DNA from: G965214625 sp965214625
GTDB lineage: Bacteria; Pseudomonadota; Gammaproteobacteria; Arenicellales; Poriferihabitantaceae
DNA: 64,000 nucleotides
Reading direction: 5' to 3'
NCBI GenBank assembly: GCA_965214625.1
Contig: OZ243962.1
Location: 2,852,001-2,916,000 of the forward strand
A model generated the notes under the pieces. That model did no database searches and was not told the origin of the DNA. It saw nothing but the letters and a program-made list of their open reading frames with translations. The position numbers were made by a program, and so were the translations under genes. Of the stretch, positions 26,580 through 35,844 are shown piece by piece (the stretch's first letter is position 1; every line of letters begins with the position of its first letter).

Positions 26580-27824
26580 ATGAAGGAAAAGGTGGTCATC
26601 ATTGGTGCCGGGCATGCGGGTGGGCGATGCAGCTTGCGGTTGCGACAGAAAGGATACCAGGGTGCAATTGACCTGATTGGAAAAGAGCCGGATGGGCCAT
26701 ATGAACGACCGCCGCTGTCCAAGGGATTGCTGACTGGAAAGAGTGCATTTGCGGCTTGTCAGTTGGCTACCCGGGAGCAATACCGGGATCAGGCCATCAA
26801 CTTGAGAACCGGACACGAGGCAGTGACCCTTGATGCGCAGCAACGGTTCATCCGATTAATCGACGGCAGCCGGATTGGTTTTGACAGGCTGGTGCTGGCG
26901 ACAGGCGGGCGCTGTCGACAATTGACCTGTTCGGGCAGTGCGCTCGGTAATATTCATGTTTTAAGGGATATCTCGCATAGCCAGGCGATACGCGCCGCAT
27001 TGCGGTCCGGACCCGATGTGGTGATTGTGGGGGGTGGATTCATCGGCCTGGAGGTGGCGGCCAGTGCAGTTGCGCTCGGGTGTCGTGTCACGGTGATTGA
27101 AGCGGCGGCGCAGTTGTTGGGACGGGTGTTTCCCGCCGTGACATCAACGAAGATTCAGTCACTCCATGAATCCCGGGGTGTCGAGTTCCGATTGGGCGCT
27201 GAAATTGCTTCGTTCGACGGTCAGGAGCGGGTTGCTGCGGTGCGCTTGTCTTGCGGTGAAGTTATCCCAGCGCAAGCGGTCATTATCGGCATTGGGATTG
27301 ATCCCGAGATTGGTCTTGCGGTCGAGGCGGGACTGGAGGTCAAGGGTCCTCCGGCGAATACGATCGTTGCCAATGCGTTCTGCCAGACCAGCGAGGACCA
27401 TATTTACGCAATCGGAGACTGCGTCAGTGCGCTGAATGGCCATTACGGACGTCATGTTCGTCTCGAGTCCTGGCAAAATGCCGAACAGCAGGCCGAACTG
27501 GTTGCGAGCCATCTGTGCAATCATGCCGTTGCCTGGCAGACGGTGCCGTGGTTCTGGTCCGACCAGTATGAATACAATATCCAGATGGCGGGTATGATGG
27601 CGGGTCATGATCAGATTGTGGAGCGGCAAGAGCCGACATCCGGTGCGCACTACTATTTTGCCCTGTGTCATCAGAAACTGGTTGGTGCCGTGGGCATGGG
27701 TCCCGGGACCTGTGCCGCGAGAGATTTGAGAGTCGCACAGCGGCTTATCGAGAAAAACAGGGTGCTTGATCCCACAGTGCTGGGAGATGCTTCCTTCAAG
27801 CTCAAGCAACTGCTGAAGTCTTGA
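26580..27824 (+). CDS. FAD-dependent ferredoxin reductase
   Basis: A 414-residue oxygenase-coupled NADH-dependent ferredoxin reductase. The FAD motif VVIIGAGHAGGRCSLRLR is at 5-22, PYERPPLSKGLLTG follows, the NAD motif VVIVGGGFIGLEVAASA lies near 155-171, and IYAIGDCVS is the second FAD contact. The C-terminal reductase domain has WFWSDQYEYNIQMAG. The partner is the Rieske ferredoxin just upstream. A 514-base space follows. Confidence 0.92.
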   Translation: MKEKVVIIGAGHAGGRCSLRLRQKGYQGAIDLIGKEPDGPYERPPLSKGLLTGKSAFAACQLATREQYRDQAINLRTGHEAVTLDAQQRFIRLIDGSRIGFDRLVLATGGRCRQLTCSGSALGNIHVLRDISHSQAIRAALRSGPDVVIVGGGFIGLEVAASAVALGCRVTVIEAAAQLLGRVFPAVTSTKIQSLHESRGVEFRLGAEIASFDGQERVAAVRLSCGEVIPAQAVIIGIGIDPEIGLAVEAGLEVKGPPANTIVANAFCQTSEDHIYAIGDCVSALNGHYGRHVRLESWQNAEQQAELVASHLCNHAVAWQTVPWFWSDQYEYNIQMAGMMAGHDQIVERQEPTSGAHYYFALCHQKLVGAVGMGPGTCAARDLRVAQRLIEKNRVLDPTVLGDASFKLKQLLKS

Positions 27825-28102
27825 GCATACAAGGTTAGGGATTGGCCCTGATGGGCACCGCCGACAGTACCGGCGTGCTGTGCAGGTAACCCACGCCATG
27901 CCCGGTCCACGATGACACGGTGTCCCGTTGACTCGGCGGCACCGGGTTACCCGATCAACGCCTCCTGATCGACTTGAGTCTGGCGCAACGGATTTACTGC
28001 AAATGCCGCTTTTCTGTCCATTTATCGACAGCCAGACCGGGCGTGTGGGGGGTAGTGTAGACGATGTCCCCTGCGGGGTGCCCGGGTCGGTGGACCGAGA
28101 AA
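27825..28102. other. Intergenic stretch before the ABC operon promoter
   Basis: No gene, terminator or RNA was recognised in these bases. Short open frames on both strands have no known family and no ribosome site. Confidence 0.5.
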
Positions 28103-28132
28103 TTGTCACATCGAAGAGAGGTGTGTTATAGT
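28103..28132 (+). promoter_or_regulatory. Sigma-70-type promoter for the ABC transporter operon
   Basis: TTGTCA (28103-28108) and TATAGT (28127-28132) are 18 bases apart and face the binding-protein gene. Transcription would start near 28139, giving a leader of about 218 bases. Confidence 0.55.
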
Positions 28133-28248
28133 CCATTATGTCCGAGTTAGCGAAATCAGGAATAACTCAGTAAGGGACCTGTGTTCATGGTCTTTATCTG
28201 TGCATGGTTTCGAAGTTGTTTTACCCCGGTCACGGTATGCGCTTGTTG

Positions 28249-28288
28249 GACAAGTGAGACGGCAGTCAATTGCGACAGCCGACTTGTC
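28249..28288 (+). other. Leader hairpin upstream of the binding-protein gene
   Basis: Arms GACAAGT (28249-28255) and ACTTGTC (28282-28288) pair perfectly, and an inner GGC/GCC extends the fold. It lies in the long untranslated leader. It fits no riboswitch class I know; a regulatory role is only a possibility. Confidence 0.35.
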
Positions 28289-28356
28289 GATGTGCAGGGG
28301 CGATTCGCTGGCTCTAACATTAAAAGTAAGAAAACCACTTGGAGATGAGACAATCG

Positions 28357-29988
28357 ATGAAAGATAAAAACATTCAACAATCGGCACCGGGCGAGCTACA
28401 TTTCAATGATCTTGACCAAGCCGATAAAGCATTGGTGGAACGGGCGGTCAAGAAAGGATTTTCCCGTCGTGAAGTGCTGAAAATCATGATGGCAACCGGT
28501 GTCACAGCAGCGGCGGCAAATAACCTGTTCAGTACCGGTGGCACGGTCATGGCCGAGACACCGAAAAAGGGAGGGACGGTCAGGATGGCCTCCAACCTGC
28601 ACGGTCCGGATGACCAATTGGATCCACCCCTGTTTACCTCAACCATTGACTATACCCGCGGTCGGGCCACATACAACAGCCTGATCCAGCACTCCAATGA
28701 GCTGGTTCCCCAGCCTGAGCTGGCCGAGGCATTTGAGCCGAATGCGAATGCCACCGAATGGACATTCAAGATTCGCCAAGGGGTGGAGTTTCATGATGGG
28801 ACTCCGCTGACGGCGGATGATGTGGTCTACAGTATGAGTCGTCACTTGGGAGAGGACTCAACCTCTGTTATCAAGTCGGTGCTCGCTTCTGTCTCGGAGT
28901 GGAAAAAAGTGGGCTCCCACGAAGTGAAAGCGATTTTATCGGGTCCGAATGCGGATTTGCCTACGCTGCTGGGGCTGTTTCAGACCAAGATCGTGAAAAA
29001 CGGGACCTCGGGCGATGGTATCGGAACCGGTCCGTTTGTGATGGAGTCGTTTGAGCCGGGTGTCAAATCGGTTCACAATCGCAATGAGAACTACTGGCGC
29101 GAACCGGCGAATCTGGAGACGATTGAAATTACCGCCATTACCGATCCTGTGGCGCGTGTCAATGCGTTGCTGGCGGGCGATATCCAGTTGGCCACCTCGA
29201 TCGATCCGAAGGCCTTTCGGCAGGTCGAAGAAGCGGACGGGGTTACCCTGTTGTCCACGCCCGCCGCACTGCAGTTGGGAATTTGTATTCTGAAAAACAC
29301 AGAGCCCGGCAGCAACGATGACTTTGTCAAGGGGATGCAGTACATCCAGGATCGCGAGCGGATTGTCAAGCGGGTACTCAAGGGGCGTGGATCGGTCGGG
29401 AACGATACCCCGATCATGAGTGCACACGGTCCTGATTTTTGCCATGAGTTGCCCCAAAGAACATTCGATCCGGACAAGGCGAAATTCCATTTCGAGAAAT
29501 CAGGCTACAGTTCAGCAGAGCTTTTTGTCGCCCCGGTGACCCCGGGCATTGAAGATGCCTGCCTGCTGGCCCAGGCCAACTGCGCCAAAATCGGTTTTGA
29601 CCTGCAATTGAAAAAAGTGCCGACCGATGGTTACTGGGGGGCGGTTTGGATGAATGAACCACTCAATGTGGTGACATGGAACATGCGACCGACCGCGAAT
29701 TCGCAGATGGCCATTCAGTTTGGCCCTGGTGCTGCCTGGAATGACACGTACTGGAATAACGAGCGGATGGGTGAACTGTTGACCCTCTCACTGGCTGAAA
29801 TCGATCCCGAGAAGCGTCATGCACTGTATTGCGAAATGCAAACACTGATCCACGAAGGCAGTGGTATGGTGATTCCTGCCTTTTCCAATATCAATGACGG
29901 TATCGCGGACAATATCATGGGTATGCCGACTGTTCCTCTCGGACAGCTTGGGGCCTGTGAATGGCCGGAGTTCATCTGGCTGGCTTGA
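28357..29988 (+). CDS. Peptide-type ABC transporter substrate-binding protein (SBP family 5), Tat-exported
   Basis: A protein of 543 residues from the ATG at 28357, which has GGAGATGAG about nine bases upstream; in-frame starts at 28339 and 28345 are possible. A long N-region leads to the twin-arginine motif SRREVLK and a hydrophobic core ending near MAETPKKGG, so it is probably folded before export. The mature part is SBP_bac_5: WTFKIRQGVEFHDGTPLTADDVVYS and NENYWREPANLETIEI. Such proteins bind peptides, nickel chelates, opines or amines in the periplasm. A strong terminator separates it from the permease genes, which would favour high binding-protein levels. Confidence 0.92.
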   Translation: MKDKNIQQSAPGELHFNDLDQADKALVERAVKKGFSRREVLKIMMATGVTAAAANNLFSTGGTVMAETPKKGGTVRMASNLHGPDDQLDPPLFTSTIDYTRGRATYNSLIQHSNELVPQPELAEAFEPNANATEWTFKIRQGVEFHDGTPLTADDVVYSMSRHLGEDSTSVIKSVLASVSEWKKVGSHEVKAILSGPNADLPTLLGLFQTKIVKNGTSGDGIGTGPFVMESFEPGVKSVHNRNENYWREPANLETIEITAITDPVARVNALLAGDIQLATSIDPKAFRQVEEADGVTLLSTPAALQLGICILKNTEPGSNDDFVKGMQYIQDRERIVKRVLKGRGSVGNDTPIMSAHGPDFCHELPQRTFDPDKAKFHFEKSGYSSAELFVAPVTPGIEDACLLAQANCAKIGFDLQLKKVPTDGYWGAVWMNEPLNVVTWNMRPTANSQMAIQFGPGAAWNDTYWNNERMGELLTLSLAEIDPEKRHALYCEMQTLIHEGSGMVIPAFSNINDGIADNIMGMPTVPLGQLGACEWPEFIWLA

Positions 29989-30029
29989 TAGGTCGGTGGA
30001 TATCTAATCGCACATCTCTTTGATATCGG

Positions 30030-30070
30030 GGCCCGCATAAACCAAAATGTGTTTATGCGGGCCTTTTTTT
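30030..30070 (+). terminator. Rho-independent terminator between binding protein and permease genes
   Basis: A 13-bp perfect stem (30030-30042 with 30051-30063), an eight-base loop and a run of seven T's. It stands 42 bases after the binding-protein stop and 42 bases before the permease start. Partial readthrough would give less membrane complex than binding protein. Confidence 0.9.
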
Positions 30071-30111
30071 GAGATGGATCCGATCAAATATATTTTCAGA
30101 GGATATAGCTT

Positions 30112-31062
30112 ATGATGACGCAAATGTGCCTGCGACGGATCGCCATAGGATTTGCTACATTGATTGTGGTCTCGATCATTGTTTTCCTGGCGACGAGTAT
30201 TCTTCCCGGGGACGTTGCCCAGATCATTCTTGGACAAAGTGCAACCCCTGAGACGCTGGCGGCATTGCGGGCGGAACTGGGGATGGATCAGCCGGGGTAT
30301 GTTCGATACTTCTCCTGGCTGGGGAACATGGCAACGGGCGACCTGGGTATTTCAAAGGCCGGTGGCGCCACCATCGCGAGCCTGATTGAAGGCCGTTTGT
30401 GGAATACCATGACCATGGCGGCATTGGTTGCTTTAATCTCGATTCCGGTGTCCATCGCGCTGGGATTGTGGGCTGCCATGCACCCGGGGACCTGGCTCGA
30501 CCGGATCGTGACATTTGGGACATTAAGTACCATATCGGTCCCGGAATTTTTCATTGCGACCATCCTGGTATTGTTTCTCGCGGTCGAACTGCACTGGCTT
30601 CCCTCGACCGCCTATCTGACCGGTAATGAATCATTTTTTGAATTGCTGGTTGCCTTGGCCATGCCGCTGCTGACATTGGTGGTTGTGGTGTCGGCCCAGA
30701 TGATACGGATGACCCGGGCCGGTATTTTGAACGTGATGAATTCCCCCTATATTGAAATGGCGATTTTAAAGGGTGTGCCAAGACGGCGGATTATTCTCCG
30801 GCATGCATTTTTTAATGCCATCGGACCCATTGTCAACGTGATCGCCTTGAACCTGGCTTACCTGGTCAGCGGGGTGGTGATCGTTGAAACCATTTTTGCC
30901 TACCCGGGATTGGCGAAGTTGATGATCGATGGGGTGCAGACGCGTGATTTGCCGCTGGTACAGGCTTGTGCAATGATATTCTGCGGCACTTACGTGATTC
31001 TGATTCTCATGGCAGATGTCGCCTCGATCTTGTCGAATCCGCGTCTCAGACATCCGAAATAG
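30112..31062 (+). CDS. ABC transporter permease (DppB/OppB type)
   Basis: A 316-residue inner-membrane permease with six helices. The N-terminal RIAIGFATLIVVSIIVFLA segment and the long first periplasmic loop, with ATPETLAALRAELGMDQP, are typical of DppB-type proteins. The EAA loop, which docks on the ATPase, is visible as NSPYIEMAILKGVPRRRIILRHAF (about 206-229). Two ATGs at 30112 and 30115 are both possible, behind AGAGGATA. It pairs with the next permease. Confidence 0.93.
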   Translation: MMTQMCLRRIAIGFATLIVVSIIVFLATSILPGDVAQIILGQSATPETLAALRAELGMDQPGYVRYFSWLGNMATGDLGISKAGGATIASLIEGRLWNTMTMAALVALISIPVSIALGLWAAMHPGTWLDRIVTFGTLSTISVPEFFIATILVLFLAVELHWLPSTAYLTGNESFFELLVALAMPLLTLVVVVSAQMIRMTRAGILNVMNSPYIEMAILKGVPRRRIILRHAFFNAIGPIVNVIALNLAYLVSGVVIVETIFAYPGLAKLMIDGVQTRDLPLVQACAMIFCGTYVILILMADVASILSNPRLRHPK

Positions 31063-31071
31063 GACAGTGAT

Positions 31072-31992
31072 ATGAACGAAGAAAACAAAACAAAAGAAGA
31101 AGAGGTTATTGCCCAACTCGATACGTTTGACGAACTGCCGGATGCGCCACCGAAACGCAGAATCAAACTCTCGTGGGTGGGCAAGTTGTCGGTTGCGATC
31201 GTCGCTTTCTGGCTCGTCATCGTGGTAATCGGTCCTTCGATCGCACCGTTTCATGAAATGGATATGGACGGGGATGACAGCTTCCTGGATGCCCATACCA
31301 ACGAATACGGGACGTTTTATCTGGGTACGGACTATCTGGGACGCGATACGTTGTCGCGGATCGTCTATGGCGCTCGAAACACGATCGGTATTTCACTGCT
31401 GTCGACCGTGTTGGCGTATCTCATGGGCATTACGCTGGGGATACTGGCGGCGGTCAAGGGCGGCTGGATTGATATGGGAATCAGTCGGGTCAACGATGCC
31501 ATTCTCGCGTTGCCGACGATCATGCTTGGCTTGATTGTTATTGCTGCACTGGGGTCGTCGATCCCTATTTTGATCGGCACGGCGGCGGTGATTTATGCGA
31601 CCAGTGTCTTTCGCATCGCCCGGGCGCTGGGCCAGGATATCATGGTTCAGGACTTTGTCGAAGCCGCAAAGGCCAGAGGGGAAGGCGTGTGGTGGATCAT
31701 CAAGTCGGAAGTGTTGCCCAATGCAGCGATGCCCCTGGCTACTGACTTCGGTCTTCGTCTCGTCTTTGTGGTGTTGTTCATTTCAAGTTTAAGCTTTCTC
31801 GGCCTCGGGGTTCAGCCTCCCGCTTCTGACTGGGGAAGCATGGTGCGTGAGAATCTGCAGGGACTGACCTACGGGTCGTATGCCGCGATCTGGCCAGCCT
31901 GCGCCATAGCGACCTTCACGATCGCCATCAATTTGATTGTCGATGATATTTCCGCCAAATCCGGCGGCAGCCTAGCTAAGAAGATGGTATAG
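31072..31992 (+). CDS. ABC transporter permease (DppC/OppC type)
   Basis: A 306-residue permease. It has an acidic and lysine-rich cytosolic N-terminus (residues 1-35), the HPFGTDYLGRD-like segment YLGTDYLGRDTLSRIVYGAR (about 83-102) typical of DppC, and the EAA loop DFVEAAKARGEGVWWIIKSEVLPN (about 190-213). It starts nine bases after the first permease and is followed five bases later by the ATPase gene. Confidence 0.93.
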   Translation: MNEENKTKEEEVIAQLDTFDELPDAPPKRRIKLSWVGKLSVAIVAFWLVIVVIGPSIAPFHEMDMDGDDSFLDAHTNEYGTFYLGTDYLGRDTLSRIVYGARNTIGISLLSTVLAYLMGITLGILAAVKGGWIDMGISRVNDAILALPTIMLGLIVIAALGSSIPILIGTAAVIYATSVFRIARALGQDIMVQDFVEAAKARGEGVWWIIKSEVLPNAAMPLATDFGLRLVFVVLFISSLSFLGLGVQPPASDWGSMVRENLQGLTYGSYAAIWPACAIATFTIAINLIVDDISAKSGGSLAKKMV

Positions 31993-31996
31993 AACG

Positions 31997-33886
31997 ATGG
32001 CAAAAGAAAAATTATTCGAAGTTAAAGATCTCAGAATCAGTGCGACCAATGACGACGGTGTCGAAATCCCGATCGTAAAAGGCGTGACGTTTGATATCCA
32101 CAAGGGGGAAGTGGTTGCCCTGATCGGAGAGTCGGGTTCCGGCAAAACAACCATCTCCCTGGCATCGCTCGCCTATACGAAACCCGGTCTGCACTTTGCC
32201 GGAGGGGAGGTCCTGTTATACGGGAACGACGTGTTGACGATGGAACCGTTGCAGCAAAGAGAACTGCGGGGAGCCAATGTCGCCTACCTGGCCCAAAGTG
32301 CCGCGGCGACATTCAATCCGGCCATCACAATTGGTGAACAGGTCACCGAATCGGCGGTGCTGCACGGTGTGCTATCCCAGGAGGACGCAACCAAACGCGC
32401 CGAAGAACTATATCATGCCCTGGAATTGCCGGACGCCAACCGGATCGGTTATCGTTATCCCCATCAGGTTTCAGGGGGACAGTTGCAGCGCTTGATGGCG
32501 GCCATGGCGCTGTGTGGCAAGCCCGATCTGATGGTGTTGGATGAACCGACCACGGCCTTGGATGTGACGACTCAAATCGAAGTGTTGAAGGCGTTTAAAA
32601 AGGTCATCCGGGAAGAAAATTCAGCCGCGATTTATGTTACCCATGATTTGGCGGTGGTGGCCCAGGTGGCGGATCATATTGTAGTGCTCTACGGCGGCGA
32701 AATCATGGAACAGGGATCGGCCGACCAGATCATCAATCGGCCGACCCACGCCTACACCAAGCGGCTGATGGATGCGGTGAGACCGACGCCGGTTGCCGGG
32801 ATGGGTGAGATTGTAGGCAAGGAGCATGATCGGGATGTCCCCTCCATTGAAGTCAACAACATGACCGCAGGGTATGGCAAGATTGAAAACGGGGAACCGG
32901 CGGTGACCATCTTGCGCGATGTCAATGTGGCGGTCAAAAACGCCCATGTCGTCGGTGTGATTGGTGAATCCGGATGCGGCAAATCGACCATGGCGCGCGT
33001 CATGGCCGGATTGTTGCCACCGTCCAAGGGACAGATAAAACTGGAAGGGAAAGAGCTCGAAGGGGCGCTGCTTGATCGGAAACTGGAGGAACTGCAGAAA
33101 GTGCAGTTTGTATTCCAGATGGCGGACACGGCGCTGAATCCAAAACAGGTCATCGGTGATATCATCGGGCGACCGTTGGAGTTTTATCATGGTTTGAAAG
33201 GCAAGGAGCGCCATGCCAAAGTGGTCGAGATTCTCGACTTGGTTGAGTTGCCTGCCGAGTTCGCCAGCCGTTATCCGATGGAGTTGTCCGGCGGGCAGAA
33301 ACAGCGGATCAATCTGGCCCGTTCGCTGGCAGCCAATCCGGAAGTGATGTTGTGCGATGAGGTGACCTCCGCGCTGGACAGTATTGTCGGTGCGAATGTG
33401 ATCAAACTGTTGACCAATCTGCGAAACAAGACCGGCGTGTCGTTTGTGTTCATTAGTCACGATTTATCCACCGTGGCCTCGTTTGCTGATGAAATCGTGG
33501 TGCTTTATGCGGGCCGGGTCGTGGAACAGGGCCCGACGGATGAAGTGCTCTCACCGCCGTTCCATCCCTATACCCGATTGTTGATCAGTTCGGTACCCGA
33601 GATGCGGATTGGCTGGTTGGAAGACACCATGCAAAAACGTGAAATGGCTGTGGGTATTGCGCGGGGCGTGGAAATCACAGCTGTTGGATGTCCTTTTTAC
33701 AATCGCTGTCCAATGGCCATTGACGGAACCTGTGATCGGGTGAATGCGCCGATCAGGGAGCTTGAAGACGGTCATCAGATTGCATGCCACCTCAGTCTCG
33801 ATGATCTGAATGCCGCGGAAGCCGAGGCCCAGAAGATCCTTCGCGGTTATGAGAAACTCGGGGTCGATAAGCCTGTAGTAGTGTAA
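31997..33886 (+). CDS. ABC transporter ATP-binding protein, fused double ATPase (DppD-DppF type)
   Basis: A 629-residue protein holding two ATPase modules that are separate DppD and DppF subunits in most systems. Module one (about 5-270) has Walker A GESGSGKTT, signature SGGQLQR and Walker B LMVLDEPTT. Module two (about 285-600) has GESGCGKST, LSGGQKQR and LCDEVTS; its Walker B reads LCDEV rather than LDEP. The C-terminal oligopeptide tail CPFYNRCPMAIDGTC (about 560-575) carries the cysteines usual for the iron-sulfur-like motif of this family. It drives the peptide-type importer encoded just upstream. Confidence 0.94.
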   Translation: MAKEKLFEVKDLRISATNDDGVEIPIVKGVTFDIHKGEVVALIGESGSGKTTISLASLAYTKPGLHFAGGEVLLYGNDVLTMEPLQQRELRGANVAYLAQSAAATFNPAITIGEQVTESAVLHGVLSQEDATKRAEELYHALELPDANRIGYRYPHQVSGGQLQRLMAAMALCGKPDLMVLDEPTTALDVTTQIEVLKAFKKVIREENSAAIYVTHDLAVVAQVADHIVVLYGGEIMEQGSADQIINRPTHAYTKRLMDAVRPTPVAGMGEIVGKEHDRDVPSIEVNNMTAGYGKIENGEPAVTILRDVNVAVKNAHVVGVIGESGCGKSTMARVMAGLLPPSKGQIKLEGKELEGALLDRKLEELQKVQFVFQMADTALNPKQVIGDIIGRPLEFYHGLKGKERHAKVVEILDLVELPAEFASRYPMELSGGQKQRINLARSLAANPEVMLCDEVTSALDSIVGANVIKLLTNLRNKTGVSFVFISHDLSTVASFADEIVVLYAGRVVEQGPTDEVLSPPFHPYTRLLISSVPEMRIGWLEDTMQKREMAVGIARGVEITAVGCPFYNRCPMAIDGTCDRVNAPIRELEDGHQIACHLSLDDLNAAEAEAQKILRGYEKLGVDKPVVV

Positions 33887-33913
33887 CCACGGTATCCAGC
33901 AGGAGAAAAAAAT

Positions 33914-34297
33914 ATGAGCAAGTTCCCGGCGTTGTCCGAGATGGGGATTCAAAACCCAGAGCAAATCGATCGCTATGCGCTATACATGGTGAATAACACC
34001 GATATATTGCGGATCATCTATGATCGTCAAAAAGGGTCGATACTGCCGGTCAGCAAAAAGTACAAATTTGCCCGGATCAAGAAATCGACGTTGGTCGATA
34101 GCGGGACCCGTCAAACGGAGATCATTTATGAAAGTGCCCCCGCCTTTCGAAATGCGGTCTCAGAACTGGACCGGATCATGGACGCGAAAAAGGACAAACG
34201 GGAGTTGGGTGGCCTGATAGAAGAAGAAATTCGTCTTCTGGAAGAGGAAGTGGCGTTGCGCATCGAGTATATCCGAACCCTGGTGGAGAAGATCTAG
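33914..34297 (+). CDS. DUF3461 / UPF0325 (YaeH-like) protein
   Basis: A 127-residue protein closely matching DUF3461 and the E. coli YaeH group: MGIQNPEQIDRYALYM near the start, KGSILPVSKKYKFARIKKS, VVDSGTR-type core (here LVDSGTRQTE) and a C-terminal helical LIEEEIRLLEEEVALRIEYI. The function of the family is unknown. It follows the ABC ATPase by 27 bases with AGGAG upstream, and the hairpin after it suggests it is the last gene of the transcript. Confidence 0.85.
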   Translation: MSKFPALSEMGIQNPEQIDRYALYMVNNTDILRIIYDRQKGSILPVSKKYKFARIKKSTLVDSGTRQTEIIYESAPAFRNAVSELDRIMDAKKDKRELGGLIEEEIRLLEEEVALRIEYIRTLVEKI

Positions 34298-34316
34298 TCC
34301 AGGATCCGAATTCATA

Positions 34317-34350
34317 TCAGGGAAGGGTCTTGCTCTTTGCCCCTCCCTGA
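34317..34350. terminator. Hairpin between convergent DUF3461 and MFS genes
   Basis: Arms TCAGGGAAGGG and CCCCTCCCTGA pair with one mismatch around a 12-base loop. There is no T-run on the plus side, so intrinsic termination would be weak; it may serve both converging transcripts. Confidence 0.45.
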
Positions 34351-34448
34351 TCGGGTCGGCGTGTGAGGTCGTCTGGCCGGATACCTCTGGCGGTTACCGC
34401 GGTGCTTCGCTTCACACCGGTCGTGTCCCTTTGTCTTTCTCCGGTGGA

Positions 34449-35780
34449 TCATTCGTGACGTTCGCCCTTGTTGTCGTGATCCCTTGGCGCTTCTTGCTGC
34501 TCATGGGAGAGGGTTTCTTCTTTGGCATGTTGTTGCATGCTTTCGAAGGCGGCACTCGATGGGTGCATCGCGGTTGGTGTGGTGATGGCGCCGTGTGTTG
34601 TGCCGGATAAAGTGGCTCGACGGGTCATTCGGTAGCAGGCGAACAGCCCCATCGCCAGATAGGCAATGCCCATTGACCAGAAAAAACTGTCATTGCCGAA
34701 AAAGTCCATGGCCGCGGCGACAATGACCGGGCCGAGTACGGCACCGAGACCACCGACCAGGACCAGTACGCCACTGGCCGCGATCATCTGGTTCGGCTGA
34801 AGATGATCATTGGTATAGGCGATACAGACCGAATACAGGGGGAGTGACAGACCACCGAAAATCCCCACACAGACGAATAGAGACAGCCTTGAGTAGTCTG
34901 TCGAATATACGCAGAAACAGGCGGCGGCCATGGCCAAAAAAGCGAACAGGGCGAGAATCTTTCGCCGGTCGAATCGATCTGACAGGGCGCCGATCGGCCA
35001 CTGGAATACGAGAATCCCGATGATTGCGGATGCCATAAAATAAGAAATGGCCTCAACATCAAGTCCGAGCCGTTGGCTGTAAACCGGCCCCAGCGCAAAA
35101 AAGGTGGCGGTCACCATGCCCTCGATAAAAATCCCGACCATGCCCAGCGGAGAGATCCTCGCCAATTCCCTGATCCTGATCTCGACCGATGCGGCGTAAT
35201 GCGGTGTGGAAGTGGCGGACAGGAGCAAGGGGATAACGGCAATCGAAATCAGTACCGAGGTCAGAATGAACAGGGGGTAGTCTCTGGGGTCCGCAAGATT
35301 GAGCAGAAGTTGACCGAGACCGACACCGATGTAAGTGACCAGCATGTACAATGACAGGACCTTGCCACGGGTCTCGTTCGTCGCGCTGTCATTCAGCCAG
35401 CTTTCGGCTACCACGTACAGGCCCGCAAAACAAAAGCCGCTGATCAGTCGCAGGATGATCCAGGCGGCGATGTCAACAATCACGGCGTGAATCAATATCG
35501 ATGCAGAAGCGAGTGCGGCCAGTGCCGCGAAAACCCGGATATGTCCCACCCGGGCCATGATTTTGGATGCCAGCACGGAGCCGGAGAGAAAGCCGACATA
35601 AAAAGAGGACATGATCAGTCCGGTGACAGTCGCTGTGAACCCTTCCTGATCGGAGCGAACGGCAAGCAGCGTGCCTTGCAGGCCATCGCCAAGCATCAAT
35701 ATCCCGAAACCGATTAACAGCGCCCAGGTCGTCCGCAGGGCGGACACCAATCCTGACGGGTTTGGGGATCGATCTGTCAT
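34449..35780 (-). CDS. MFS transporter (YcaD/UMF-like)
   Basis: A 443-residue protein with about twelve membrane helices. The MFS motif A-like loop after helix two reads SVLASKIMARVGHIRVF, and the half-repeat QWPIGALSDRFDRRKIL (about 268-284) is the matching motif in the second half. The last 50 residues form a polar tail rich in Gln, Glu and His (QQHAKEETLSHEQQEAPRDH). The substrate is not evident. It lies downstream of the sulfatase on the same strand with a 64-base gap, so it may move the sulfatase product or substrate (inference). Confidence 0.88.
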   Translation of the reverse strand: MTDRSPNPSGLVSALRTTWALLIGFGILMLGDGLQGTLLAVRSDQEGFTATVTGLIMSSFYVGFLSGSVLASKIMARVGHIRVFAALAALASASILIHAVIVDIAAWIILRLISGFCFAGLYVVAESWLNDSATNETRGKVLSLYMLVTYIGVGLGQLLLNLADPRDYPLFILTSVLISIAVIPLLLSATSTPHYAASVEIRIRELARISPLGMVGIFIEGMVTATFFALGPVYSQRLGLDVEAISYFMASAIIGILVFQWPIGALSDRFDRRKILALFAFLAMAAACFCVYSTDYSRLSLFVCVGIFGGLSLPLYSVCIAYTNDHLQPNQMIAASGVLVLVGGLGAVLGPVIVAAAMDFFGNDSFFWSMGIAYLAMGLFACYRMTRRATLSGTTHGAITTPTAMHPSSAAFESMQQHAKEETLSHEQQEAPRDHDNKGERHE

Positions 35781-35844
35781 GACAGGCGCGGCATGATGGC
35801 CCGGTGCAAACGCGGGTTATGCTGTTGTGTCAAACCGGATCGAC

